A stretch of 64,000 bases of DNA, from assembly GCF_013359905.1 (NCBI RefSeq), contig NZ_JABMCC010000089.1, forward strand, positions 35,603 through 99,602, read 5' to 3'. Each line of letters opens with the position of its first letter. Within the stretch, counting starts at the first letter, position 1. Both the position numbers and the translations under genes were made by a program. Origin of the DNA: Paenibacillus taichungensis. Its GTDB lineage: Bacteria; Bacillota; Bacilli; Paenibacillales; Paenibacillaceae. The notes below the pieces were generated by a model, which was given only the letters and a program-made list of their open reading frames with translations, made no database searches and was not told the origin of the DNA. Below, piece after piece: positions 1 through 8,420 of this stretch.

Positions 1-346
1 AACAATAACGAGCATACATTATCAACCCATTATCACGGTCACATTCAGAATGTCCAACTTCGTGTGCTGCAATTGCTATAGCAGCTACGGAACGACTATC
101 ATGGATATCCTTAGATAACAAGATGGTTTTCCCATAACGGCTATATGCACCTGTTTTAACACCCTCGGTAATATGAACACGGGTAGCCTGTATATTATTA
201 CGTTGGATTAAACATTCAGCAATTTCTGACCCTGTTTCTCCAGCATGAGTGTTAATGTAGCTCCATCTATCCATTGTTTTTTCAAAATGCCAGGAGGCAA
301 CTTTTCGTAATATGAGAATAATGCATACTCCAGATAGTAAAGTCAT
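1..346 (-). CDS. YugP-like neutral zinc metallopeptidase, C-terminus cut by the window edge
   Basis: The first 115 residues of a protein that continues past the left edge. It begins ATG at 346 behind a good Shine-Dalgarno (GGAAGAGGG). A short hydrophobic N-terminus (residues 1-13) is followed by a segment ending in HEVGH at residues 95-99, the zinc-binding and catalytic motif. The surrounding pattern (a TGA-Y box, an LSKDIHDSRS segment, then AAIAIAAHEVGH) matches the Zn_peptidase_2/YugP family of membrane-associated metallopeptidases. It follows the C5-methyltransferase by 19 bases, so it may be the last gene of that operon. Substrate unknown. The family call rests on the motif context, since only the N-terminal third or half is visible. 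Confidence 0.75.
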   Translation of the reverse strand, partial: MTLLSGVCIILILRKVASWHFEKTMDRWSYINTHAGETGSEIAECLIQRNNIQATRVHITEGVKTGAYSRYGKTILLSKDIHDSRSVAAIAIAAHEVGHSECDRDNGLIMYARYC

Positions 347-365
347 GTTAAGTCCCTCTTCCTTT

Positions 366-1349
366 TTAATTACTAAGTGCGTCTCTTAATTGTTGATGTA
401 GAGTCTCGGCAAGAGCTCTTGCTACCGGCACAGCTACTCCGTTACCAATAAGTTTGTACTGATTGGTAATTTTAACGGTATCCGGAATCACAAATGAATC
501 ATCTACGCCCATAAGCCTCAAAAATTCTCGGACTGTAATCTTTCGATCCTCTTCAGGATGTAGAAAAGCTCGTCCGTCCTTACCTATATTGAATCCGATC
601 ATCGGACTTACGTTATCCCACTGTAACCTTCTTGCTCCAATCCACTGATTCCGAGGATGCAGCATTAGATCGTGAATACGTTCTGGTGTTGGACTTGTCC
701 AAGTCACTACATGGTTCGGAACAAGAATAGGTTGGTTTACTGCTGTAGGGGCAGGTAGATCACTTAGTGCATCTCTAACCGTTTTATGAACGTGTGGTGG
801 TTGAGGAAACCTAAAAGTAAAACCCAAATCTTTACGAATACCAACGATAAATAATCGATCACGGCTCTGGGCAACACCAAATGTTTCAGCATTTAAGCTT
901 CCAAGGGATATTTGATAACCTATAGCGCGGAAAGAGTTAAGTAGCTCATCAAGAGTAGATCTATGCTTCTTATATAATCCTATAACGTTCTCAAAAATGA
1001 TCGCTTTGGGCTTAACTAATTTAATGCCATTAAAATACGCCCAAATGAGCTTTCCGTGTTCTCCCTGCTGCCCTTTGCCGGCAGTGTTGTTGGATGTGAA
1101 ATCAAAACATGGTGGTCCACCTACGGCTACATCCACTTCTGGGAGAGCTGAAGGGGTATGATCGATGATACTCTCTATGTCTCCAACAACAATATGGTTC
1201 TCGACGTTATGTTTGTAACATAGTGCCGGTTGTGGGTTAAGTTCGTTTGCCCAGATGAAATCAAAATATTCTTTCATCCCATAATCCAACAATCCTCCTC
1301 CGGAAAAGAAAGAGAGTGCTGTGAACTTTTTTTCGCTTTGTAAATGCAT
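366..1349 (-). CDS. DNA C5-cytosine methyltransferase
   Basis: Transfers a methyl group from S-adenosylmethionine to C5 of cytosine in DNA. The conserved motifs appear in order: motif I FFSGGGLLDYG (about residues 14-24), motif IV with the catalytic Pro-Cys at 80-81 (GGPPCFDF), motif VI ENV at 120-122, motif VIII QSRDR at 161-165, and motif X GNGV near residue 302. At 327 residues it is a compact, apparently intact enzyme with a short target-recognition region. No restriction endonuclease is recognised next to it, so it may be an orphan protective or regulatory methylase. Its leader contains a hairpin that covers the ribosome binding site (1356-1394). The target sequence cannot be read from the protein. 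Confidence 0.95.
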   Translation of the reverse strand: MHLQSEKKFTALSFFSGGGLLDYGMKEYFDFIWANELNPQPALCYKHNVENHIVVGDIESIIDHTPSALPEVDVAVGGPPCFDFTSNNTAGKGQQGEHGKLIWAYFNGIKLVKPKAIIFENVIGLYKKHRSTLDELLNSFRAIGYQISLGSLNAETFGVAQSRDRLFIVGIRKDLGFTFRFPQPPHVHKTVRDALSDLPAPTAVNQPILVPNHVVTWTSPTPERIHDLMLHPRNQWIGARRLQWDNVSPMIGFNIGKDGRAFLHPEEDRKITVREFLRLMGVDDSFVIPDTVKITNQYKLIGNGVAVPVARALAETLHQQLRDALSN

Positions 1350-1355
1350 TTATTA

Positions 1356-1394
1356 GCCCTCATTATTTAGAAACTCACAGTTTCTAAATAGGGC
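1356..1394 (-). promoter_or_regulatory. Leader hairpin that masks the methyltransferase ribosome binding site
   Basis: TTTAGAAACT, then CAC, then AGTTTCTAAA forms a perfect 10-bp stem with a 3-nt loop (1366-1388). It is extended by GCCCT (1356-1360) pairing with AGGGC (1390-1394). In mRNA sense the 3' side of the outer stem contains GAGGG, the only Shine-Dalgarno-like sequence before the ATG at 1349. Folding would block initiation, and the same palindrome could also be a protein operator. Confidence 0.6.
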
Positions 1395-1512
1395 AACCAA
1401 TAAAGACGAACCTTAGGGTAGATCGTCTACACTTGCTAGAAGGCATTCTATCCCCTTACCTTCAGCTGTAATGGTTTTATGGATTACTAAAGAACCAATC
1501 CTACATCAATCC

Positions 1513-2052
1513 TTATGGATACTGTGGCATTGATGTAGGTTGTTCATCCAACCTGTTAACAGGAAATGCCTTACTCCGCTTTAGCTCCTTTTTACGAGAC
1601 TTGATATGCTCAAACCACGAAGAATCCTTATAACGTTCTCGATCTTCAGTCGCGCAATCATACTTTTTAAAACAATCGTGAGAACCATAGAATTCACATG
1701 AACCACATTCTACTTCAAAGAAGGTAGTTGCTTCTTGATTATCAATAACGAATAACTTATCAAGAGAAAGAACTCCTATCAATGAGGTTCCACTGATTAC
1801 TCCATCTTTAAGAAATTCCTTAGGTAAAATCAATATCGATTTAGCCTCAACATATAAAGGGAATTCATCCTCTAGTTGAATAAAATGTTTCCTGCCATCC
1901 AAAAAACCGCGGTTATAAATCGCGGTTTTTTGAGGGCCGTTCATGGAAAGAAAGAAACAATCCAGTGAACCTGATATGATCTTTTGAAACATTAGATGTT
2001 TTTTACGGCCTTTACTATTTACATGTAGAACTATGGGTTTAGGCTTTGGCAT
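1513..2052 (-). CDS. Hypothetical protein with a four-cysteine cluster
   Basis: A 179-residue protein of unrecognised family. The N-terminal 110 residues are a mixed alpha/beta sequence with a basic start. Cysteines at 116, 119, 127 and 133 (CGSC, then DC, then DC) could bind one zinc ion or an iron-sulfur cluster. The C-terminal tail is highly charged (KSRKKELKRSK). It is the last gene of a run of six unknown genes that begins at 4643. A perfect hairpin flanked by A and T tracts lies inside the coding region at 1901-1931 (codons about 42-52) and could reduce readthrough into the methyltransferase downstream. No signal peptide or membrane segment is seen. Confidence 0.75.
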   Translation of the reverse strand: MPKPKPIVLHVNSKGRKKHLMFQKIISGSLDCFFLSMNGPQKTAIYNRGFLDGRKHFIQLEDEFPLYVEAKSILILPKEFLKDGVISGTSLIGVLSLDKLFVIDNQEATTFFEVECGSCEFYGSHDCFKKYDCATEDRERYKDSSWFEHIKSRKKELKRSKAFPVNRLDEQPTSMPQYP

Positions 2053-2088
2053 AGATATCTCCTCTGTCCTTTAAGTTTATATTGAGAA

Positions 2089-2385
2089 TCATCTATGCAA
2101 CTCTGCTAGGTCTATCACCAACAAGTTGTCCATATTACGTGCTTTGTACAAAGCATGCTGCACGATGCAATCAATATCCTCATTGCTCATTCTGTAAAGC
2201 ATCTTCGGATTTTCTATTAAGAAAGTAACTGCTGGAAGACCGCAGTTTTCGGCTTGTTTCACTAAGGTTGGATCATTTTTGACAAGAGCTAGATCCATAA
2301 GCCACTGCCCTATTTGGTTTAACATAAAATTCATTTCTTTCATCTTGTTAAGTCGAGCCTGTTTTCCTCTTCTAGTCCTAATCAT
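2089..2385 (-). CDS. Hypothetical small protein
   Basis: A 98-residue, mostly helical protein with a basic N-terminus (MIRTRRGKQARLNKMK) and no recognised domain. Its start overlaps the end of the upstream gene (stop at 2378) by eight bases, so the two are probably translationally coupled. The stretch after residue 30 is rich in Leu, Asp and Val and could form a small helical bundle. Coding is supported by its place in a tightly packed unidirectional operon rather than by homology. Confidence 0.65.
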   Translation of the reverse strand: MIRTRRGKQARLNKMKEMNFMLNQIGQWLMDLALVKNDPTLVKQAENCGLPAVTFLIENPKMLYRMSNEDIDCIVQHALYKARNMDNLLVIDLAELHR

Positions 2386-3178
2386 TGAATAAACCTCCCA
2401 TTAATAGTGGTGCCACTAAAATTTCCATAAATTCACTTTCATCTAACTCCCCAAATTCAAAAGGTGAGCTATTCTGAATTGGTTTATTCAGTCGTTTATA
2501 GTTCTCTACTGCAGCTGGTACAGATTGACCCGTCCCATAAAATTGTGATTGGGTTGCTCCATATGCTCTGAAGCATCCATCTACCTTAGTTATATAAATG
2601 TCGTCTAAAAGTAACTGCTTCCGATAAATGAGGTCCCTAATATGGAATAGCGGATTCAACGATTGATTCAGATTCCGTTCATGGTTCCTTTTTACATGTT
2701 TTAGATCCAAATGGCTCTGCAACAATCGCTTCTTTTTAAGATAAGAATCTTTTGTGGGTTTCCCCTTATGTTGATCGATACAATCTAGAATGTGATCGAT
2801 TTTAACATCTTCTTTTATGTCTTGATGATTACAGATCTCAATATCTAAGATTATGAAATCCAGGACAACATTCAACATGATCAGGAGTTCAGGATTAGAT
2901 TCATCCGCTGTAAATGATCGCTCATGTATTGGCGTGGTAATCCTAACGGAAGCGACTGTATGTTTGGATTTAAAGTTCAATTCGATTTGAATTGGTTTGC
3001 GAGTAATTGTGTACGTGTTTATGCCATCAACTACGGTTGCACCTAATTGAGGCAACGCCATGATTAAGTTCTGTAATATGTTCAACAATTTTGCTTTCTC
3101 CTTTAGTCGAAAATTAGAAACAAAAAAGTGGCTGCATCTTATGCACCCACCTAAATGTTGACTCTTATTGAACTCCAT
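2378..3178 (-). CDS. Hypothetical protein
   Basis: A 266-residue protein of unknown function. It opens with a Cys/His-bearing segment (CIRCSHFF, about residues 12-19), followed by a beta-rich stretch near 50-90 and a lysine-rich helical middle. No transmembrane segment is evident. The start overlaps the preceding gene (stop at 3151) by 28 bases, and the ribosome binding site there is weak, so an internal start is possible. It is the middle member of an operon of unknowns, and a C-terminal methionine-rich hydrophobic patch (LVAPLLMGGL) is the only other distinctive feature. Confidence 0.7.
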   Translation of the reverse strand: MEFNKSQHLGGCIRCSHFFVSNFRLKEKAKLLNILQNLIMALPQLGATVVDGINTYTITRKPIQIELNFKSKHTVASVRITTPIHERSFTADESNPELLIMLNVVLDFIILDIEICNHQDIKEDVKIDHILDCIDQHKGKPTKDSYLKKKRLLQSHLDLKHVKRNHERNLNQSLNPLFHIRDLIYRKQLLLDDIYITKVDGCFRAYGATQSQFYGTGQSVPAAVENYKRLNKPIQNSSPFEFGELDESEFMEILVAPLLMGGLFND

Positions 3179-3897
3179 AAGTTGGAGTAATCATAATTAA
3201 TTTTAAAGTTCTGCACTATTTGTTCCAGAGCTTGTTCTTCAAGTAGATGCTTCTTCGTATAATGAGATTTCATAATAGAATTCTCATCCCATGACTCCAA
3301 TGGACGCATAAAATAAACGCATTGGTACCGAGAGTACTTTTTTCGTGTTCCGCAAATGGTTGCCGGCCCGCCACCTAATGTTAAAACGACATCTGTTACT
3401 GTACTTCGACACAGAACAAATTGATTGATGTTGGGATATACATCCAAAAACCTTATCTGATATTGACTTTGATCATTTATCTCACTTAGTTGAGTAAATA
3501 AATGATCTCTACAGATAACGTCTTCATGAGTTTTGACGCTGCCGAACATAACGATATTGAACATTTCACACGTCATCTTAAAGAAATCTTCTTTTTGATA
3601 GCTATCAATCTGATTGACTATCTGGTAGATGTCACCAGCAATATTTAACTCTTCAATTAGTAGGTTGTCTTCATTGATTGATACCTCGTAAGCGTCCAGA
3701 ATACAATGTTTATAAAAAAGATCTCCTAAGTTTCTGAGCTTCAATAATGTTTTATGCAGTACCCGATTTTTAAGCTTTAACTTATAAACGGGGCTAGCAG
3801 ACACTGAACAATTAAACCTATGATTCAGAAAATACCTAAAATCCATAGGACAGGGTGAAGAGAAATTATAGTTTTGTAATTGATAATCAATACACAT
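3151..3897 (-). CDS. Hypothetical protein
   Basis: A 248-residue protein without a family I recognise. It is soluble-looking, with a mixed alpha/beta composition. A glycine-rich turn (TLGGGPATICG, about residues 174-184) might be a nucleotide- or ligand-binding loop, but it is not a standard Walker motif. The start codon overlaps the end of the upstream gene by 11 bases and has an AAGGGG ribosome binding site. It sits with similarly unknown genes between a Dam/C5 modification block and another methyltransferase, so a role in element maintenance is only a guess. Confidence 0.7.
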   Translation of the reverse strand: MCIDYQLQNYNFSSPCPMDFRYFLNHRFNCSVSASPVYKLKLKNRVLHKTLLKLRNLGDLFYKHCILDAYEVSINEDNLLIEELNIAGDIYQIVNQIDSYQKEDFFKMTCEMFNIVMFGSVKTHEDVICRDHLFTQLSEINDQSQYQIRFLDVYPNINQFVLCRSTVTDVVLTLGGGPATICGTRKKYSRYQCVYFMRPLESWDENSIMKSHYTKKHLLEEQALEQIVQNFKINYDYSNLWSSIRVNI

Positions 3898-4192
3898 GAG
3901 ATAAGGCCCCTTTTTTATTTAGTACGTGCACGGCAGCCTGAGAAAACTCACTCATAGCTTCAGGGTTGCATGGCGTTAAAAAACTGAGCCAGTTATCACC
4001 TGTATTTTTTAGAATGATACGATGAGAACCGCTCACACTTTGTTTTTCATACACCCAGCCGAAAAAGAATTGCTCGTTATTGTTATATTCCGGATACACG
4101 TCCCATACGTGTCCTAGATTCTCGTATCCTTCTATGAGATCGTGATGAGAAAATGAACCCAATTGTTGTAATTGCAGAAAAAAATCATTCAT
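3887..4192 (-). CDS. Hypothetical small protein
   Basis: A 101-residue acidic-to-neutral protein, rich in aromatic residues, with no recognised motif. Thirteen bases separate it from the upstream gene, and it overlaps the next gene by 11 bases, which places it firmly in the operon starting at 4643. No export signal or membrane span is visible. Confidence 0.65.
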   Translation of the reverse strand: MNDFFLQLQQLGSFSHHDLIEGYENLGHVWDVYPEYNNNEQFFFGWVYEKQSVSGSHRIILKNTGDNWLSFLTPCNPEAMSEFSQAAVHVLNKKGALSHVY

Positions 4193-4205
4193 TGAGAAAC
4201 CCCTC

Positions 4206-4643
4206 TTACGCTCTATATTGTCTTGATGCTAAATTTCGTGTACGAAGCTGAAGTGTTTTACTAAGATTTTCTTTATCAATTCTTTGTTGACGGGTTTGCT
4301 CCTCAATCAACTTAGCACGTTGGTTATTCAATTCTTCTCTTTTTTTCGTACCTCTTCTCAGCATTTCTAGGATGTAAAACCTGTTTATGCCTGAAATCTT
4401 ATCCCGATCACGCTTGTATTGATCTATAGGATGTAAAAGTATTTGGTCCAGATCCGTTGATACAGCTACCCAAGGGATCTGTATATCACAGAGCTCCGGA
4501 TGATAGCTGCTATACCATATGGTATTGTCTGATTCTTTTTTTATTGCGAACATATTCGTCTTGCATCCAAGGTCTCTTAAACCATGAAGCAAAATGACTG
4601 AAGCATCACAAAGAAATAATTGAAAATCCATAGGCTTATTCAT
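4206..4643 (-). CDS. Hypothetical protein, first gene of an operon of unknowns
   Basis: A 145-residue protein. The C-terminal 60 residues are a strongly charged, probably coiled helix (RRGTKKREELNNQRAK onwards) ending in a basic tail. The N-terminal part contains a hydrophobic start (FQLFLCDASVILL) that may be a buried strand and helix rather than an export signal. It is the promoter-proximal gene of the minus-strand run 4643 to 1513. A terminator-like hairpin (4682-4723) lies only about 40 bases before its start codon. Confidence 0.7.
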   Translation of the reverse strand: MNKPMDFQLFLCDASVILLHGLRDLGCKTNMFAIKKESDNTIWYSSYHPELCDIQIPWVAVSTDLDQILLHPIDQYKRDRDKISGINRFYILEMLRRGTKKREELNNQRAKLIEEQTRQQRIDKENLSKTLQLRTRNLASRQYRA

Positions 4644-4681
4644 CTTTTTTCCTTCTTTCTAAGGTTTTTTATGTATATAAA

Positions 4682-4723
4682 AAAAGACGCATCAGCTACT
4701 TTTTCAGTAGCCTAGCGTCTTTT
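4682..4723 (-). terminator. Terminator-like hairpin in the leader of the 4643 operon
   Basis: AAAAGACGC pairs with GCGTCTTTT, and an inner GCTACT pairs with AGTAGC. On the minus strand the stem is followed by seven T residues, then by the ribosome binding site for the gene starting at 4643. It is U-tract-bearing in both directions. Confidence 0.7.
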
Positions 4724-5056
4724 GAGTCCTAATATGGATTAGTATAATTTGTGAAAAATCTAGTATTCGGTTAGAAGCAAAGTTAAAAGTCGGTATTAAC
4801 AGTCATTTGTTCTACTGCTTAAGACCATAATCTAACTCACTAACGTGCCTTCTCACTAAAGAATGTAAGTACACACGTAATTCTTCCAATCCTTTTAAAG
4901 GGTCCGCTGCAGGTACATATTAAATCTGTCATCATGATCAATTCATGTATACAGCCTGAATGCCTGCTTAAGGAAGAATATTGATAAAGTAATTAGTACT
5001 ACTATTGTAAACGATCAATTTATAATACTCAACTTTTACTTTTCATCCCAGAGAAC
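4724..5056. other. Intergenic region, no convincing gene
   Basis: AT-rich spacer between two minus-strand genes. A 30-odd codon minus-strand open stretch ending at 4812 reads like a small helical peptide (LKGLEELRVYLHSLV) but has no start codon in frame. It may be the remnant of a small Spo0E-like gene. Nothing else is seen. Confidence 0.4.
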
Positions 5057-5497
5057 CTAAATTAGTTGAAGATCTATTACTGGCTCCTGAAGTGAAAGGT
5101 CATATAGCATCTCTACCATTGGCCACTCTTCTTCAGTTAAAATGATCAGCTCATGTTGATTCTCTTCAAAACCATAAAAATACAAATTGTGCTCAGTTTC
5201 ATTCTCCTCGCTAACCTTTACCAGGACTAAATATTTTCTGAGGTTCTCTTCAAGTATTTTGACGATTCGATACTCTTCAATATCCAAGGTAACATGGTCC
5301 TTTAAAGATAAAAAGTCATGTTCTTTAAGGGCACTGATATCAACCGGTCTTACAGGCACAGTGATTTCATCCATTACTAAGAAACTGTTCACCGTCATAA
5401 TAGCAGCGTCTGGATCTAAGTGTGAAACATCCAATCCTATCACAGCAGCTTTGTTCATTGCTTCTTCGTAATTTTCAACAATTTCTATCGTTTTCAT
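5057..5497 (-). CDS. Hypothetical acidic protein
   Basis: A 146-residue, strongly acidic protein (many Glu and Asp, few Lys or Arg), with alternating hydrophobic strands in the second half and a C-terminus ending IDLQLI. No known domain is recognised. It has a clear ribosome binding site (AAAGGAG) ahead of ATG at 5497 and no leader hairpin. The acidity would suit an adaptor or a DNA-mimic-like inhibitor, but nothing in the sequence proves that. Confidence 0.65.
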   Translation of the reverse strand: MKTIEIVENYEEAMNKAAVIGLDVSHLDPDAAIMTVNSFLVMDEITVPVRPVDISALKEHDFLSLKDHVTLDIEEYRIVKILEENLRKYLVLVKVSEENETEHNLYFYGFEENQHELIILTEEEWPMVEMLYDLSLQEPVIDLQLI

Positions 5498-5608
5498 TAG
5501 ATATTTCTCCTTTAGTTTGAATGCTCTATTGTATTAGAATTCTTTATCATTTAGTTTGAGAATTTAGCTTTTATTTAGTACTCATCTGAGTCGAGCCATA
5601 ACATTACA

Positions 5609-6907
5609 TCAGCACGGTCCTCCGACTCCACTACGAAATGCACCCGAGGGGTACTTCCATTCTTCTACATGATCCAACAATATATCTTCAGGACCTATTT
5701 CTCCTGTAAGTAGCTGATGTATTGCTTTTTGTTCATTGTGGTCCACACAGCTCTTAGCACTTCCCACAAACTCATCAATTGATTTTTTGTTATCAAGTGT
5801 AAAGTTTAGTTCAATTTCTGCTAATCTTATGTTCTCATAATAACTTGGCAGAATTTCTTTTATACCTGCAAAATGGGATGGAGAACTAAAGATACAACAC
5901 GCACAAGAAGCACGCCCCCAACCGACAACATAGCATGGATGCGGAACTACTCTATTTCGCTTTAGAACCTCCCAGATATCTTTCTCCGAGAAGTCAATCA
6001 CATTTCTATAATGATGGACGATGCGCTTACGTCGTTGAGGTGCATGTGTTCTATGGAGTTCCATCATGTTGTACTTAGAGCGATTAGTACTTTCCCCTCT
6101 TCGCTCACCACTGACCACCATAATCTTGCAGTTCTCTTTTGTATCCACTTGATGGGCAATCGCAACAGACCCTACCTCGATCTTGAGAACTCCACTACAG
6201 TAGCGGGTCTGTAAATTGGCCCCCTTTGCTGGGAACTGGAATCGATAGCCGTAGCTTCGCAGCTCCTCATCGTACTGTTTAAATAGTTCCAGATCATCTT
6301 CTCTCTCTGCAGAATCCATTAACATTTTAAGCTCTTGGCTTCTTTGCCAGGCAACCGGTTCTATTCGTCTCATTGATCCATCCGCATCCTGGAACTGGAC
6401 CGGTTTTTTGGACCCGTAACGATACACCTCACCCCAAAATCCGCCTTCTCTAAATGAAAATCTAATCTCGAGATCGAACGCATCTGCAAAGGCTATACAA
6501 TAAGCTTTGGTAGCCGGCCAATCCATTTTTCTTTCAGACCCACCATCAATGTCATGATGGATGAGAACAATTTTAGATCGAGGGACTCCCGTCTCAAGTA
6601 GATTCAGTACCGATGCTACAGAATCCTTACCGCCAGAAAATAATACAAAGAATGTAGTATATGATTCTAACGGATCAAGATGACCCAGATAGTGTTTCCT
6701 CATATGAGGAGTATCTTCTCTTCCGGGTACACTAGGTTGAATGCAAATATTCTGGCCATATATTAGTGCCGGTTTATTACCATGAACTATAGGGCTATTC
6801 ATAGTACAGTCACGATCCCTCAATACAATCATCTCAGCTTCGACCTTGTATTCCGTTTCATTACAATCATTAATCGTAAACGATAATTGTCCATCTACAT
6901 TCCTCAT
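5609..6907 (-). CDS. PAPS-reductase-family PP-loop enzyme
   Basis: A 432-residue member of the adenine-nucleotide alpha-hydrolase superfamily. The PP-loop SGGKDS lies at residues 91-96 after a hydrophobic strand (FFVLF). Further on are TRYCS..LK, typical of PAPS-reductase-like proteins, and GWGRASCACC with clustered cysteines that could bind iron-sulfur or act in thiol chemistry. The start was set at 6907 rather than 7015, because a GAGGAG ribosome binding site precedes it and the longer frame overlaps the upstream gene and its terminator. The N-terminus carries QLSFTI (residues 7-12), a possible clamp-binding peptide. It sits beside C5 and Dam-type methyltransferases, so a nucleic-acid modification role is plausible. 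Assimilatory sulfate reduction is unlikely. No dnd partner genes are present. Confidence 0.85.
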   Translation of the reverse strand: MRNVDGQLSFTINDCNETEYKVEAEMIVLRDRDCTMNSPIVHGNKPALIYGQNICIQPSVPGREDTPHMRKHYLGHLDPLESYTTFFVLFSGGKDSVASVLNLLETGVPRSKIVLIHHDIDGGSERKMDWPATKAYCIAFADAFDLEIRFSFREGGFWGEVYRYGSKKPVQFQDADGSMRRIEPVAWQRSQELKMLMDSAEREDDLELFKQYDEELRSYGYRFQFPAKGANLQTRYCSGVLKIEVGSVAIAHQVDTKENCKIMVVSGERRGESTNRSKYNMMELHRTHAPQRRKRIVHHYRNVIDFSEKDIWEVLKRNRVVPHPCYVVGWGRASCACCIFSSPSHFAGIKEILPSYYENIRLAEIELNFTLDNKKSIDEFVGSAKSCVDHNEQKAIHQLLTGEIGPEDILLDHVEEWKYPSGAFRSGVGGPC

Positions 6908-6937
6908 AGTAAACACTCCTCTAAATAAGAATAGAAA

Positions 6938-6965
6938 AAGCCTGGCAATTGAATGCCAAGCCTTC
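6938..6965 (-). terminator. Terminator between the C5-methyltransferase and PP-loop genes
   Basis: An imperfect stem around TGGCA/TGCCA with flanking AAGCC/AAGCCTT. On the minus strand it ends in a CTTTTTCT tract. It follows the stop at 6987 and precedes the ribosome binding site of the 6907 gene by about 20 bases. Confidence 0.6.
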
Positions 6966-6986
6966 TTATGTTGTAGTTGTTTAAAC

Positions 6987-8399
6987 CTAAAAGATATAAC
7001 CCAACTGTCCTTCACTGTTCTCTGTTACCGCGTTATTACGCACGCCAGGTAACGAAGATGCTTGAAGTGCTCGCAGTCCTTTAAAGAACATTGCAGCAAT
7101 ATTGTTGGCTATAGATTTAATTACTCTACAGTCCACACTTTGTCCAATCATTTCGTATTTACGAGTTTCACTGATGTAATCGGGATACTCAAACCAATCT
7201 GGAACAGAGAGTATTTTTCGGATTTCTGCAATCGTCAAAAACCTAAATGACTGCTTATCCTCGGATACCAAATAAGTACTTGATGCCGACTGTGCACGAT
7301 ATCTTTTAGGTATACATTGGATCTCAGTCACTTGAGGATCTACAAAGGTTTTGCTTAGGCTACGATCCTTCCAACTGTTATTTTTATCCGCTTTTGCTTT
7401 AAAGCTATCCATAAAATTCTCTAGAGGTTTCCAGTGTTGTGCCACGTGCTTTCCATCCAGATACTCCTTTAACTTTTTCCTCCGGATGCGTTCTGGCGGT
7501 TTAGGGAATGAGAAATTAGTAAAGTCTTCCTCAGTTCTAACGGCTACTACATAGGTTCTGCTTCTCCTTGCAATTGAACCAAAGTCTATCGCTTCAATAT
7601 GTGACTCTTTCCAAAAAGGAAATTCGTCTGAGAGTAGTTCCTTTAACGTTTGGTATGCTGAAGTCTTATAAAAATCATTAACATTCTCAAAGAAGATCGC
7701 TCGGCATTTTGTAGCCCGGATCAATTCAGAGGCAGCTAATGAAAGATTGTTGAAGGTGCCCTCTTCGTGGTTGCCTAACGGGGACGCTTCATTACACGGT
7801 AATGTCACTACAGTCACATCAGCTTCAGTAACAGTATTACAATCCAGTAAATCCCCAGAGAATAGAAAGGTTGAGGGAAAGTTATGTCTGTATACCGCTC
7901 CACTATCTTCATCAAGTTCGATAGCTCCAACGGAAGAGAAATAACCAGAATCTTGAAAGGCTGAAGTTACAAACCCCGCGCCACTACAGATAGTAAAGGT
8001 ACTAATTCGCTCATCATTCGTTCTAACCATCGATTCTTTCTTGAATAACGAAAATTCAAGTGGTTTTATAATCACTCTACTTAAGTCATTATCTTTATAA
8101 ACACACATTTCCACTTTATGATCTACATCAATAATGGATCTATAGCTTTCCTTAGCAGTATCTACAATTGGTCTTTGAGCTCCTTTCGAAGTTCTCTTCG
8201 AAGATACGTGGACCACATGATCATCCTCAGTTACTGGTTGATTCTGTACTATAATCTCATTTGCATTTTGATCAGTAGAGATGTATAGCTTCTGACCAGG
8301 CAAAAAACCCGCAGATTCACACACTAGAGAGTAAATCCAAACTCTTGGTTTGAGTGCTTTCTCTGTAACTTTGTAGACCTTTTTCATTACTAAATTCAT
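6987..8399 (-). CDS. C5-cytosine methyltransferase with SymE/AbrB-like N-terminal domain
   Basis: About 470 residues from an ATG at 8399; a TTG three codons earlier sits too close to the GGAGG. Residues from about 20 to 60 read AGFLPGQKLYIS...EIIVQNQ, the strand pattern of the SymE/AbrB swapped-hairpin fold. The rest is a C5-methyltransferase: motif I TICSGAGF, motif IV TLPCNEASPLG, motif VI FENV, motif VIII ARRSRTYVVAV, and motif X IGQSV in place of the usual GNSV. The Q of QxRxR is also changed, so activity may be altered. The last six residues are QLGYIF, a possible sliding-clamp-binding peptide. The gene at 30459-31955 is a paralogue with the same architecture. It probably methylates element or host DNA; the target is unknown. 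Confidence 0.85.
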   Translation of the reverse strand: MNLVMKKVYKVTEKALKPRVWIYSLVCESAGFLPGQKLYISTDQNANEIIVQNQPVTEDDHVVHVSSKRTSKGAQRPIVDTAKESYRSIIDVDHKVEMCVYKDNDLSRVIIKPLEFSLFKKESMVRTNDERISTFTICSGAGFVTSAFQDSGYFSSVGAIELDEDSGAVYRHNFPSTFLFSGDLLDCNTVTEADVTVVTLPCNEASPLGNHEEGTFNNLSLAASELIRATKCRAIFFENVNDFYKTSAYQTLKELLSDEFPFWKESHIEAIDFGSIARRSRTYVVAVRTEEDFTNFSFPKPPERIRRKKLKEYLDGKHVAQHWKPLENFMDSFKAKADKNNSWKDRSLSKTFVDPQVTEIQCIPKRYRAQSASSTYLVSEDKQSFRFLTIAEIRKILSVPDWFEYPDYISETRKYEMIGQSVDCRVIKSIANNIAAMFFKGLRALQASSLPGVRNNAVTENSEGQLGYIF

Positions 8400-8420
8400 A
8401 GGTTTCAATCCTCCGTTGTT

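Noticed and set aside
4812..4922. Second Spo0E-like gene on the minus strand
   Set aside because: The 35-codon stretch lacks a start codon and has only a partial S-x-L-D resemblance, so it is noted as a possible remnant only.
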